From: Nitrospira japonica
Lineage (GTDB): Bacteria; Nitrospirota; Thermodesulfovibrionia; UBA6902
Reading direction: 5' to 3'
DNA: 57,537 nucleotides
NCBI GenBank assembly: GCA_020723105.1
Contig: DYJL01000018.1
Span: 1 to 57,537 of the forward strand
The translations under genes and the position numbers were made by a program. The stretch's first letter is position 1. Every line of letters starts with the position of its first letter. Under the pieces are notes generated by a model, which was not told the DNA's origin, made no database searches, and saw only the letters and a list, made by a program, of their open reading frames with translations. This document shows positions 15,239-22,367 of this stretch, piece by piece.

Positions 15239-16393
15239 ATGAAAAGAGAAGAAATAAAAATAGAAGTCAGAAGTCAGAAGTCGGAAGTCAGAGGAATAGT
15301 ACAATGGTTATTTGCTTTTTTCCTTATCACTTATCACTTATCACTTGTCACTGTTGTTCACGCTGAACGTATCAAGGACATAGCAAGTTTTGAAGGCGTG
15401 AGAGATAATCAGCTTATAGGTTATGGACTTGTGGTCGGACTTGACGGTTCAGGTGATAAAGGGCAGGCGGCTGTGCAGGGTATTGTAAATATGCTCAAGA
15501 GGATGGGTTTGACTATCAATACAAATGAATTGAAATCAAAAAATATAGCAGCAGTTGTAATTACTGCGGTGCTTCCGCCTTTCGCAAAACCCGGCACAAA
15601 GGTTGATGCACTTATTTCAACTATTGGCGATGCGAAAAGCATTCAGGGTGGAACGCTGCTTCTTACTCCTCTGAAGGGCCCTGACGGCAAGATATATGCT
15701 TTAGCCCAGGGCCCTGTTTCCATAGGCGGCTTTGCAGTGGAAGGAGCAGGCGCTACGGCCCAGAAGAATCATACTGCAGCAGGAAAGATTCCGGATGGAG
15801 TAACTATCGAAAAAGAGCCTCCGTTTATTCTTGGAAATGGAAAGGATATAAGACTGTTTCTCCGTAAGGCTGATTTTACCACTGCTGATATGATGTCCAG
15901 ACAGATAAATAATGCATTAAATGGGAATCATGCTGTTGCAACAGATGCTTCATCAGTAAAGCTGTCAATTCCGTCAGAATATAAAGATAATATAGTTGGA
16001 CTGATTACGAAAATAGAAATGCTGGATGTAAAGGTTGATATGCCGGCCCGGATTATAATCAATGAAAGGACCGGCACCATAGTTATTGGCGAGAATGTGA
16101 CAATATCACCGGTTGCTATTGCACATGGATCGCTTTCTATTGAAGTCAAAGAAATGCCTGAGGTTTCACAACCTCTTCCGTTTGCTCCCAAGGGTGCAGA
16201 GACGGTTACAGTGCCGAGAACAGATATTACCGTAAAAGAGCAGCAAGGTGCGCTTCTTCAGGTATCAGGGGTTACGTTGGGCGAGATTGTAAGGGCCCTG
16301 AATACATTGGGTGTAACACCACGGGATCTTATATCCATTCTTCAGGCCTTAAAGGCCTCTGGTGCATTAAAAGCCGAATTAGAGATAATATGA
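15239..16393 (+). CDS. flgI: Flagellar P-ring protein FlgI
   Basis: A periplasmic P-ring protein of 384 residues from the ATG at 15239. A GTG at 15218 would add 7 residues but lies inside the heptamer array, while the ATG has GAAGAGGG at good spacing. The signal peptide is about 1-42, cut after VVHA. The mature start ERIKDIASFEGVRDNQLIGYGLVVGLDGSGD is split across the conserved family opening, and the rest is full length. The signal's basic region and hydrophobic core are both encoded by heptamers. Confidence 0.94.
   Translation: MKREEIKIEVRSQKSEVRGIVQWLFAFFLITYHLSLVTVVHAERIKDIASFEGVRDNQLIGYGLVVGLDGSGDKGQAAVQGIVNMLKRMGLTINTNELKSKNIAAVVITAVLPPFAKPGTKVDALISTIGDAKSIQGGTLLLTPLKGPDGKIYALAQGPVSIGGFAVEGAGATAQKNHTAAGKIPDGVTIEKEPPFILGNGKDIRLFLRKADFTTADMMSRQINNALNGNHAVATDASSVKLSIPSEYKDNIVGLITKIEMLDVKVDMPARIIINERTGTIVIGENVTISPVAIAHGSLSIEVKEMPEVSQPLPFAPKGAETVTVPRTDITVKEQQGALLQVSGVTLGEIVRALNTLGVTPRDLISILQALKASGALKAELEII
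15262..15289. repeat. Heptamer array encoding the basic part of the FlgI signal peptide
   Basis: Three exact AGAAGTC units plus GGAAGTC encode EVRSQKSEVR-type residues (about 9-18 of FlgI). The period is 7 at DNA level and gives repeating Arg/Ser/Lys/Glu. Confidence 0.8.
15323..15350. repeat. Heptamer array encoding the FlgI signal core
   Basis: Three exact CTTATCA units plus CTTGTCA encode the hydrophobic core (about 29-38). It is complementary to the 15199-15233 array with few mismatches, so the mRNA could fold around the flgI start codon. Confidence 0.8.
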
Positions 16394-16698
16394 ACAGCAC
16401 ACAAAGCATAGAACAGACAATACAGACAAACCCAAAATCTGAAGTCAGAAATCCGAAGTCAGAAATCAGGAAAGCAGCAAAAGAGATGGAGGCGCTTTTT
16501 GTTTATGAATTACTCAAGGTTATGAGAGAGACGACAGAAAATCTTTCTCCGGAAAGTAAAGGGCTTGGAAATGAGGCATACACGGGGCTTTTCGATGCAG
16601 AAGTTGCAAGGGTCATGTCTGAGAGAGGTATGGGCCTACAGGAGGTTATCGTCAATTATCTTGAAAGAAATCTCCATGGTAAAGAAAAAATAAAATAA
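16390..16698 (+). CDS. flgJ: Rod-binding protein, FlgJ N-terminal domain only
   Basis: A 102-residue protein matching the rod-binding domain of FlgJ (AAKEMEALFVYELLKVMRET, GLGNEAYTGLFDAEVARVMSERGMGLQEVI). The muramidase domain of enterobacterial FlgJ is absent, as in many deltaproteobacteria and Nitrospirota. The first 28 residues are extra: residues about 16-27 (NPKSEVR repeated) are translated heptamers. It overlaps flgI by 4 bp. Confidence 0.9.
   Translation: MNSTQSIEQTIQTNPKSEVRNPKSEIRKAAKEMEALFVYELLKVMRETTENLSPESKGLGNEAYTGLFDAEVARVMSERGMGLQEVIVNYLERNLHGKEKIK
16436..16470. repeat. Heptamer array inside flgJ
   Basis: Units AATCTGA, AGTCAGA, AATCCGA, AGTCAGA and AATCAGG form a near-perfect 14-bp tandem. 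It is translated as repeated NPKSE(V/I)R-like residues near the FlgJ start. Confidence 0.78.
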
Positions 16699-16712
16699 TT
16701 AATTATGTGGAC

Positions 16713-16739
16713 TAAAGAAATTACAAAGTGTGCCGATAA
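16713..16739 (+). promoter_or_regulatory. Sigma-28 promoter of flgM operon
   Basis: TAAA (16713-16716), 15 bp, then a perfect GCCGATAA (16732-16739). This is the exact FliA consensus. The predicted start is near 16746. The transcript would carry flgM, flgN, flgK, flgL and probably csrA-fliW. Confidence 0.88.
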
Positions 16740-16746
16740 GAGACAT

Positions 16747-16775
16747 AAGGAGTGTAAAGAAAAGTTACACTCCTT
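16747..16775 (+). promoter_or_regulatory. Perfect 11-bp hairpin at the predicted 5' end of flgM mRNA
   Basis: AAGGAGTGTAA and TTACACTCCTT surround the loop AGAAAAG. The stem begins at or within a base or two of the predicted sigma-28 transcription start. It has no following T-run, so it is a poor intrinsic terminator for the upstream operon. A 5'-terminal mRNA-stabilising stem is the better reading. Confidence 0.6.
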
Positions 16776-16805
16776 GATAACACAAGTTGTGAAGGGAGGT
16801 GCAGA

Positions 16806-17099
16806 ATGAAGATTGATGGAAACAGTCCGATAGACCGAAAGGACCTGTTTAATAAAGTTCATGAAGCATCTGGAAATCAGGAGATGGAAAAGAAGCAGAA
16901 TGCTGAAAAAGTTGATGCTGAAAAAGATAAAATCAGCCTGTCAGGAAGGGCGAAAGAGATCAGTGAACTGAAGGCTGCAATAGATCAACTTCCTGATGTA
17001 AGAACAGATAAAATTGATGCTCTCAGGCAGGCTATTGACACAGGAACATACAATATTGATGCACGAAAAATTGCACAAAAGATATTAGAAGAAATATGA
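16806..17099 (+). CDS. flgM: Anti-sigma-28 factor FlgM
   Basis: A 97-residue FlgM that binds FliA until exported through the finished hook. The N-terminal half is hydrophilic and probably disordered. The C-terminal half has the family pattern DKISLSGRAKEISELKAAIDQLPDVRTDKI split over two helices, then IDALRQAIDTGTYNIDARKIAQKI. The start has AAGGGAGG. It follows a consensus sigma-28 promoter, giving negative feedback. It overlaps flgN by 4 bp. Confidence 0.94.
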   Translation: MKIDGNSPIDRKDLFNKVHEASGNQEMEKKQNAEKVDAEKDKISLSGRAKEISELKAAIDQLPDVRTDKIDALRQAIDTGTYNIDARKIAQKILEEI

Positions 17100-17551
17100 C
17101 ATCTGACAAAGCAATCCTAAGCATATTAAAAGAGCAGATTACTGCCTACAAGATACTACTGGATTTACTTAACAGAGAAAAGGTGAGCCTTGTAGATATC
17201 AATGCTGAAAAAGTTGAAGAAATCTCAAAAGAAAAAGACACAGTTGTAATGAGATTGAGACTCCTGGAAGAAGAACGTGTCAGATTAATAAATAAATATG
17301 CAGGGGACCACGGCCTCCCTTCTAATCTTAACCTTGAAGAAATAGCGAACCATACAGGAGACCTTACATTTTCAGTATTGCGTTCCCAGATGCTCTCACT
17401 TCTTCAGAGCATAGAAGAAATGAATAAATTTAACAGCATATTGATAAACCGTTCACTTAAATACATCAGGACCACGACAAATTTTTTTAACTCTTTCACA
17501 ACACAGCATATACCTCAAACCACAGGGGTTCTTTTGTCAAAGGAGACATAA
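17096..17551 (+). CDS. flgN: Export chaperone FlgN
   Basis: A 151-residue helical cytoplasmic protein, the chaperone for the hook-filament junction proteins FlgK and FlgL encoded next. The sequence is low-similarity helical, with a FlgN-like start (LKEQITAYKILLDLLNREK) and a Leu-rich heptad. The call relies on fold-type pattern, size and its place between flgM and flgK. It ends directly at the flgK start. Confidence 0.87.
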   Translation: MTSDKAILSILKEQITAYKILLDLLNREKVSLVDINAEKVEEISKEKDTVVMRLRLLEEERVRLINKYAGDHGLPSNLNLEEIANHTGDLTFSVLRSQMLSLLQSIEEMNKFNSILINRSLKYIRTTTNFFNSFTTQHIPQTTGVLLSKET

Positions 17552-19174
17552 ATGTCCCTTTTTGGACTTTTTGATATAGGGAAATCTACAATTTTTACAA
17601 GCCAGACGGCGTTGAATGTTGTAAGTAACAATATAGCCAATGTTAACACAGAGGGATATAGCCGTCAGGAAGTAGTGCTTGAAACATCCAGCGCAATACA
17701 GGTTAGAGGCGATTATATTGGCAGAGGGGTAAGGACATCTGAAATAAGAAGGCATTATGATAAATTCATACATCTGCAGATTATTGGACAGAAGCAGAGC
17801 TACGGGAGATCTTACTCGCTGGAACAGAGCCTCAGTCATATTGAGCAGATTTTTAATGAGACAAAAGGATTAGGTTTATATAATTCATTGCAGGACTATT
17901 TTAATTCCTGGCAGGCGGTTGCTTCCAATCCTGAGGGGTCTGCTCAAAGAACAACCCTGCTTCAGAAAGCAGGGGCACTTGTTCAGAATGCCAAACAGAT
18001 AGAAAGAGATATTGAAGCTACGTTAAAAAATATAAATGATGAAATCGTCAATGTTGTGGATCAGGTAAATGCCCTGACGCCGCAAATTGTTGCATTGAAT
18101 GAAAAGATCGGACTTATTGAGGGAGGCCAGTCAGGCAGCCAGGCCAGTTATATGAGAGATCAAAGGGACAGGTTGCTTAACGAACTTGCCGGACTGATAG
18201 ATTATACATGGTATGAAGATGATAATGGCTATGTAACAGTCATGGCAGGCGGAAAAAGCCTCATAACTCCCAGGCAGGCCTTTGAACTTTCAACAACAGA
18301 GGACATAGAAGGAAACACAATTGTGACCTATGGGGGGGAAGATCTCACATCTTCTTTTCAGAAAGGGCAGCTTGGCGGATATATTGATGTAAGGAACGAT
18401 ATCAATGCAAACACGTTAACAGATTTAAGAAGGCTTGTTGCATCCCTTATAAAAGAAACAAACATCCAGCATCGCTCTGGTTACGGGCTTGACAGTTCTA
18501 CAAATAATGATTTTTTTGATTCTCTGCAGATATATACACTTGATGATTCTTCAGGCGGATACATAACATCTGCAACAGTTGCGAATTTTTCATCCCTTAC
18601 CCTTGATGAATATGATATAGAATTTATTGATGCGTCAAACTATGAAATATACAACAGGCGAACCGGAGCCCTTGTTACGTCAGGAGCGTATACGGCGGGA
18701 GACACTATTTCTTTCGATGGAATCGAAGTGGTTATTGACGGCTCTCCTGCTGCAAATGACAGTTTTTTTATAAGTCCCCTTATGGACGTGATTGAGAATT
18801 TTAGTGTAGCCCTGACAGACACCAATAAGATTGCAGCCGCTTCTTCGGACCAGACACTGCCCGGTGATAATACCAATGCCTTAAGTATGTTTCAGTTGTC
18901 GCAAACAGGGCTTTCAGATATTAACGGAGATACGTTTGAAGAATACTATCGGGGGATTATTTCCAATATCGGCGTTAACAGCAAGGCTGCAGAAGACAGC
19001 CTTTCGTATGATAATAATCTGCTTTTTGAATTGCAGAAAAAGAGAGAAGAATTATCCGGTGTTTCTCTCGATGAGGAAGCTGCCAATCTGATAAGATTTC
19101 AGCGCCAGTTTGAAGCAGGCGCACGCATATTGAAACTGACTGATGAATTACTGGAGACGCTTATAAATTTATGA
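17552..19174 (+). CDS. flgK: Hook-filament junction protein FlgK (HAP1)
   Basis: A 540-residue HAP1. The N-terminal rod-type signature is SLFGLFDIGKSTIFTSQTAL followed by SNNIANVNTEGYSRQEV. The C-terminal helix has LDEEAANLIRFQRQFEAGARILKLTDELLETLI. The middle (about 330-430) is a variable domain. It joins the hook to FlgL. There is no gap between flgN and flgK, and it overlaps flgL by 4 bp. Confidence 0.97.
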   Translation: MSLFGLFDIGKSTIFTSQTALNVVSNNIANVNTEGYSRQEVVLETSSAIQVRGDYIGRGVRTSEIRRHYDKFIHLQIIGQKQSYGRSYSLEQSLSHIEQIFNETKGLGLYNSLQDYFNSWQAVASNPEGSAQRTTLLQKAGALVQNAKQIERDIEATLKNINDEIVNVVDQVNALTPQIVALNEKIGLIEGGQSGSQASYMRDQRDRLLNELAGLIDYTWYEDDNGYVTVMAGGKSLITPRQAFELSTTEDIEGNTIVTYGGEDLTSSFQKGQLGGYIDVRNDINANTLTDLRRLVASLIKETNIQHRSGYGLDSSTNNDFFDSLQIYTLDDSSGGYITSATVANFSSLTLDEYDIEFIDASNYEIYNRRTGALVTSGAYTAGDTISFDGIEVVIDGSPAANDSFFISPLMDVIENFSVALTDTNKIAAASSDQTLPGDNTNALSMFQLSQTGLSDINGDTFEEYYRGIISNIGVNSKAAEDSLSYDNNLLFELQKKREELSGVSLDEEAANLIRFQRQFEAGARILKLTDELLETLINL

Positions 19175-20049
19175 GGATTACATCATTTTCAATATTCAAC
19201 CAACTGACCAAATCCCTTCAGGAAGGGATGAATAAAATGTCTGTCTTGTCAGACAGGCTTTCTACAGGCAAGAAGATTAATAAACCGTCAGATGATGTAT
19301 ACGGCATGATGAGGGCGATGTCCTATAAGGTGACCCTGAATGAGATGGATCAGTACAGTAAAAACCTTGACGATGCTGAAAGCCAGTTAGCGCTGACGGA
19401 TACTATAATGTCCTCTGTGGCTTCGGCCATAACCCGGGCCCGGGAGCTTGCTGTACAGGCTTCTTCGGGGACCCAGACTGCGGCAGACCGGGCAGCTGTT
19501 GCTGCAGAAATAGCCAGCCTGAGAGATGAAGTCCTGAGATTGTCAGAGACAAAGCTGGGAGAACGCTATATATTTTCAGGTTATAAAACCGATACCGAGC
19601 CTTTTGATGCCAGCTATAATTACACAGGTGATGCAAATGAAATAGATGTGCTTATTGACAGGGATTCTACAATGGCTGTAAATATTATCGGCACCTCAGC
19701 ATTCAGCTATGGTGGAGAAACTTATTTTGAAACCTTGGACGATCTTTATAACGGCCTTGTTAATAATGATCAGTCAGTCATACAGTCTTCAATCACAGCG
19801 CTTGATAATGCGCTGGGACAGACTACAAATGTCCAGGCAGAGGTTGGAGCCAGGCTGAATAATCTTGACAGGTTGAGAAGTACATTACAGGAGCGGGATG
19901 CTTCATTCAAGACCCTGCTCTCAGATACTGAAGACACTGATATTGCAGAAACTATAAGTGAGCTTACTAAGATACAAGTCTCCCTTGAATCATTAAGGGC
20001 GTCAGGCGCAAAGGTTTTATCGCAGTCATTGCTGGATTTTTTACGATAG
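19171..20049 (+). CDS. flgL: Hook-filament junction protein FlgL (HAP3)
   Basis: A 292-residue flagellin-like adaptor. It starts MRITSFSIFNQLTKSLQEGMN and has the flagellin N-terminal helix with LSTGKKINKPSDD, GERYIFSGYKT, and the C-terminal flagellin-like helix LQSLLDFLR-type end. It is the sole partner between FlgK and the filament. It is followed by a paired heptamer array and then csrA. Confidence 0.95.
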   Translation: MRITSFSIFNQLTKSLQEGMNKMSVLSDRLSTGKKINKPSDDVYGMMRAMSYKVTLNEMDQYSKNLDDAESQLALTDTIMSSVASAITRARELAVQASSGTQTAADRAAVAAEIASLRDEVLRLSETKLGERYIFSGYKTDTEPFDASYNYTGDANEIDVLIDRDSTMAVNIIGTSAFSYGGETYFETLDDLYNGLVNNDQSVIQSSITALDNALGQTTNVQAEVGARLNNLDRLRSTLQERDASFKTLLSDTEDTDIAETISELTKIQVSLESLRASGAKVLSQSLLDFLR

Positions 20050-20063
20050 GAAAAAACTAAGAA

Positions 20064-20150
20064 CTGGGAAGTAAGAAGTGAAATGAAAACAAGCAGTAGT
20101 TAAGATTTACTTTTCACTTCCCACTTCCCACTTCTCACTTTTTACTTTTT
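20064..20150. repeat. Paired heptamer arrays forming a hairpin before csrA
   Basis: The left purine arm (20064-20084) has units CTGGGAA, GTAAGAA and GTGAAAT. The right pyrimidine arm (20109-20150) has six units, ACTTTTC, ACTTCCC (twice), ACTTCTC and ACTTTTT (twice). The arms are complementary, so the flgL-csrA spacer should fold into a long imperfect stem ending just before the csrA GGAGG. Confidence 0.75.
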
Positions 20151-20164
20151 GGAACGGAGGCAGG

Positions 20165-20398
20165 ATGCTGGTTTTGACAAGGAAGTCAGATGAATCAATA
20201 AAAATTGGCGACGATATCACAATTACTGTAGTTGAAATAAAGGGGAATGCAGTGAGGCTGGGAATTCAGGCGCCGGCTTCTCTCAGAATATACAGAAAAG
20301 AATTGTTCGAGAAAATAAGGCAGGAAAATCTGCTGGCATCAAGCCTTTTTATGGATGAATTTAAAAAGATAAATCAAGTGTTGGGGTCCAAAAAATGA
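20165..20398 (+). CDS. csrA: Carbon storage regulator CsrA
   Basis: A 77-residue RNA-binding dimer that recognises GGA in hairpin loops. It has the start MLVLTRKSDESIKIGDDI and the core VRLGIQAPASLRIYRKEL, with the C-terminal helix extended. Its 4-bp overlap with fliW and position just before fliC match the flagellin homeostasis module known from Bacillus and Campylobacter. A GGA-loop hairpin is present in the fliC leader. Confidence 0.97.
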   Translation: MLVLTRKSDESIKIGDDITITVVEIKGNAVRLGIQAPASLRIYRKELFEKIRQENLLASSLFMDEFKKINQVLGSKK

Positions 20399-20799
20399 TA
20401 AAGCTTAATACTTCCAGATTCGGAGTCCTAGAAACAGCAGAAGAAAAAATCATAAATTTTTCTGATGGCCTTGTGGGACTGCCGGATCTGAAACGTTTTG
20501 TACTTGTTGATCACAAAGACACGCCTTTGAAATGGCTGCAGTCCCTCGACGACCCTGAGATGGCTTTTATAGTCGCCTCACCAGACGTTATGGCGATAGA
20601 ATGTTCAATAGACCTGGATATGACGATAAAGAAATATCTCCAGCTTGAAAATAATGAAGACCTTGTTGTGCTTATGATTCTGAGAGTCAGCGGAGAAGAT
20701 GTTATAGCCAATCTTCAAGGCCCCCTGGTAATAAATGCAAGTAATATGAAAGGCGCTCAGATAGTTTTAGAACGCCCTAAGAAAACCTGTCTGAAATAG
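20395..20799 (+). CDS. fliW: Flagellar assembly factor FliW
   Basis: A 134-residue protein that binds flagellin and, when free, binds CsrA and relieves repression. The family pattern is seen as GLVGLPDLKRFVLVDH, PLKWLQSLDDPEMAFIVASP and VVLMILRVSGEDVIANLQGPLVIN. It overlaps csrA by 4 bp, and fliC follows 280 bp downstream from its own promoter. Confidence 0.96.
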   Translation: MIKLNTSRFGVLETAEEKIINFSDGLVGLPDLKRFVLVDHKDTPLKWLQSLDDPEMAFIVASPDVMAIECSIDLDMTIKKYLQLENNEDLVVLMILRVSGEDVIANLQGPLVINASNMKGAQIVLERPKKTCLK

Positions 20800-20891
20800 G
20801 ACAATATCCTCCCAAGTCTTTTCCTTACTCCTTAAATCTTTCCCCAAAATTTATCCTAATCTTATCTGGAAAAAAAATTTACAGTTGAAGC

Positions 20892-20918
20892 TAAAGTTTT
20901 AAAAAAAACATCCGATAA
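20892..20918 (+). promoter_or_regulatory. Sigma-28 promoter of fliC
   Basis: TAAA (20892-20895), 15 bp, then TCCGATAA (20911-20918), one base off the GCCGATAA consensus. The predicted start is near 20925, leaving an mRNA leader of about 155 bases before fliC. Confidence 0.85.
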
Positions 20919-21016
20919 GAAAACTAATAAAGTAAATAAACAATGGTCAGGAAGGGGGTGATGAGAGAAGACAGACCGAATCTTTAAAAAATAAAAGCAG
21001 GCTTTGGCTTGCACAA

Positions 21017-21036
21017 ATTTGGTAAGGAAACCAAAT
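21017..21036 (+). promoter_or_regulatory. CsrA-binding hairpin in the fliC leader
   Basis: A perfect 7-bp stem ATTTGGT / ACCAAAT presents the loop AAGGAA. GGA in a small hairpin loop is the canonical CsrA target. It lies 44 bp before the fliC start, downstream of the sigma-28 start. Confidence 0.75.
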
Positions 21037-21075
21037 AGTCATAGGTAAAAGCTTATGACTGAAAATCAAGGAGGA
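21037..21075 (+). promoter_or_regulatory. Second leader hairpin and GGA-containing Shine-Dalgarno of fliC
   Basis: A hairpin with arms AGTCATAGG / GCTTATGACT (7 Watson-Crick pairs plus a wobble and one more pair) is followed by AAGGAGGA at 21068-21075. The latter is both the ribosome binding site and a second CsrA-type GGA site. CsrA bridging of the two GGA sites would block initiation, as in the Bacillus hag leader. Confidence 0.6.
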
Positions 21076-21079
21076 CAAA

Positions 21080-21925
21080 ATGTCTTTAGTAGTTAACACT
21101 AACGTATTTGCATTAAATGCACAAAGAAACGTATCCCGAGTTCAGAATGGCCTTGGAACTGCAGTAGAGAGACTTTCATCAGGTTTAAGAATCAATTCAG
21201 CAAGAGATGATGCAGCAGGTCTTGCTATATCAAAGAAACTAAATGCGCAGGTAAAGAGTCTTAATCAGGCTATAAGAAATGCGCAGGACGGTATTTCCGT
21301 TGTTCAGACTGCTGAAGGCGGAATGAATGAAATTCACAACATCCTTACCAGGATGAGAGAGCTTGCTCAACAGGCTGCTACCGGCACTCTGTCATCTTCT
21401 GACAGGACCGCTCTGGATAATGAATTCCAGGACCTGAAGAGTGAAATTACGAGGATTTCAGACACTACAGAATTTAACGGGCTGACCCTCATGAACGGAA
21501 GCTTAAGCGCAAGCGGTGTATCGTTACAGGTAGGCATAAACAATACCGGACAGGACCGGATAACAATCAGCGGCAGCACCCTGGGAGATATTGACGCATC
21601 CTCTATCGGCCTTGGCGGAACTCAGTCCAGTATTGAAACCGCAGCTAATGCACAGTCCATGCTGACTCTGGTTGACTCTGCCTTAGCGGTGGTCTCTACG
21701 AGAAGAGGCACCCTCGGCGGTGTTCAGAACAGGCTCGGCAGCACCATTGCAAACCTCGGAATCGCAGCAGAGAATCTTGCATCAGCACAATCAAGAATTG
21801 TTGATGCTGATTTTGCGGTTGAGACTGCAAACCTTACAAAGAGTCAGATCATATTACAGGCAGGCATTGCCGTTCTTTCTCAGGCCAATGTACTTCCGCA
21901 GTATGCTCTGCAACTTTTGAAATAA
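21080..21925 (+). CDS. fliC: Flagellin FliC
   Basis: A 281-residue filament protein. The N-terminal D0/D1 is MSLVVNTNVFALNAQRNVSRV..LSSGLRINSARDDAAGLAISK, split over the conserved helices. The C-terminal D1/D0 ends SQANVLPQYALQLLK. The central region is short (about residues 140-205), so no large D2/D3 domain exists. It is rich in Ser, Thr and Asn and surface-exposed, a plausible target for the downstream modification genes. Only one flagellin is present in the window. Confidence 0.98.
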   Translation: MSLVVNTNVFALNAQRNVSRVQNGLGTAVERLSSGLRINSARDDAAGLAISKKLNAQVKSLNQAIRNAQDGISVVQTAEGGMNEIHNILTRMRELAQQAATGTLSSSDRTALDNEFQDLKSEITRISDTTEFNGLTLMNGSLSASGVSLQVGINNTGQDRITISGSTLGDIDASSIGLGGTQSSIETAANAQSMLTLVDSALAVVSTRRGTLGGVQNRLGSTIANLGIAAENLASAQSRIVDADFAVETANLTKSQIILQAGIAVLSQANVLPQYALQLLK

Positions 21926-21950
21926 CTCTTTTTAAGGAGTAAATATTCAG

Positions 21951-21976
21951 GGGCGGGGTGAATTCTGCTCCGCCCT
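21951..21976 (+). terminator. Hairpin after fliC
   Basis: GGGCGGGG and CTCCGCCC form an 8-bp G+C-rich stem (one G-U pair) over a 9-base loop, 26 bp after the fliC stop. A clear T-run is missing, so it may be a weak or factor-assisted terminator, or a 3' stabiliser of flagellin mRNA. Confidence 0.5.
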
Positions 21977-22009
21977 TGAAAAAAGTCTCAGGTATTGCAG
22001 GGAGATAAT

Positions 22010-22363
22010 ATGATAGAGGATACAATAAAAATAAATGATGGGAGTAAGTCAACAGTAGAAGTCAGGCGCCGCAATAATACGGGTACTGCAAAAAGAAAAG
22101 CAGAAGGAACAGCTAATGCTGACAACGTAACACAACATGAAAATAATAATGTGAAAGAGGCTATTGAGCGCATCAACGATGCAGCAAAATTTTTCGACCG
22201 GAAAATCCGAATTGAAGTGGAAAAAGATTTGAATATCATGATCGTGAAGGTGATAGATGGAGAGACGGATAATGTTATCCGTCAGATACCGCCCAAAGAA
22301 CTTGTTGAGCTGTCAAAGCATGCAAAGGATTTAAAAGGGCTCCTGATAAATAAGGAGGGTTAA
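22010..22363 (+). CDS. flaG: FlaG family protein
   Basis: A 117-residue protein whose second half matches FlaG (AAKFFDRKIRIEVEKDLN, VKVIDGETDNVIRQIPPKELVEL). The first half is polar. FlaG affects filament length. The start chosen is ATG 22010 with GGGAGAT, not the upstream TTG at 21995. It is followed within 5 bp by fliD. Confidence 0.92.
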   Translation: MIEDTIKINDGSKSTVEVRRRNNTGTAKRKAEGTANADNVTQHENNNVKEAIERINDAAKFFDRKIRIEVEKDLNIMIVKVIDGETDNVIRQIPPKELVELSKHAKDLKGLLINKEG

Positions 22364-22367
22364 TTTT

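Noticed and set aside
13674-16470. Heptamer arrays as a CRISPR array
   Set aside because: The units are 7 bp with no spacers and vary in sequence; no cas genes are present.
20800-20890. Terminator after fliW
   Set aside because: Pyrimidine-rich DNA without a stable stem; no hairpin with a T-run could be found.
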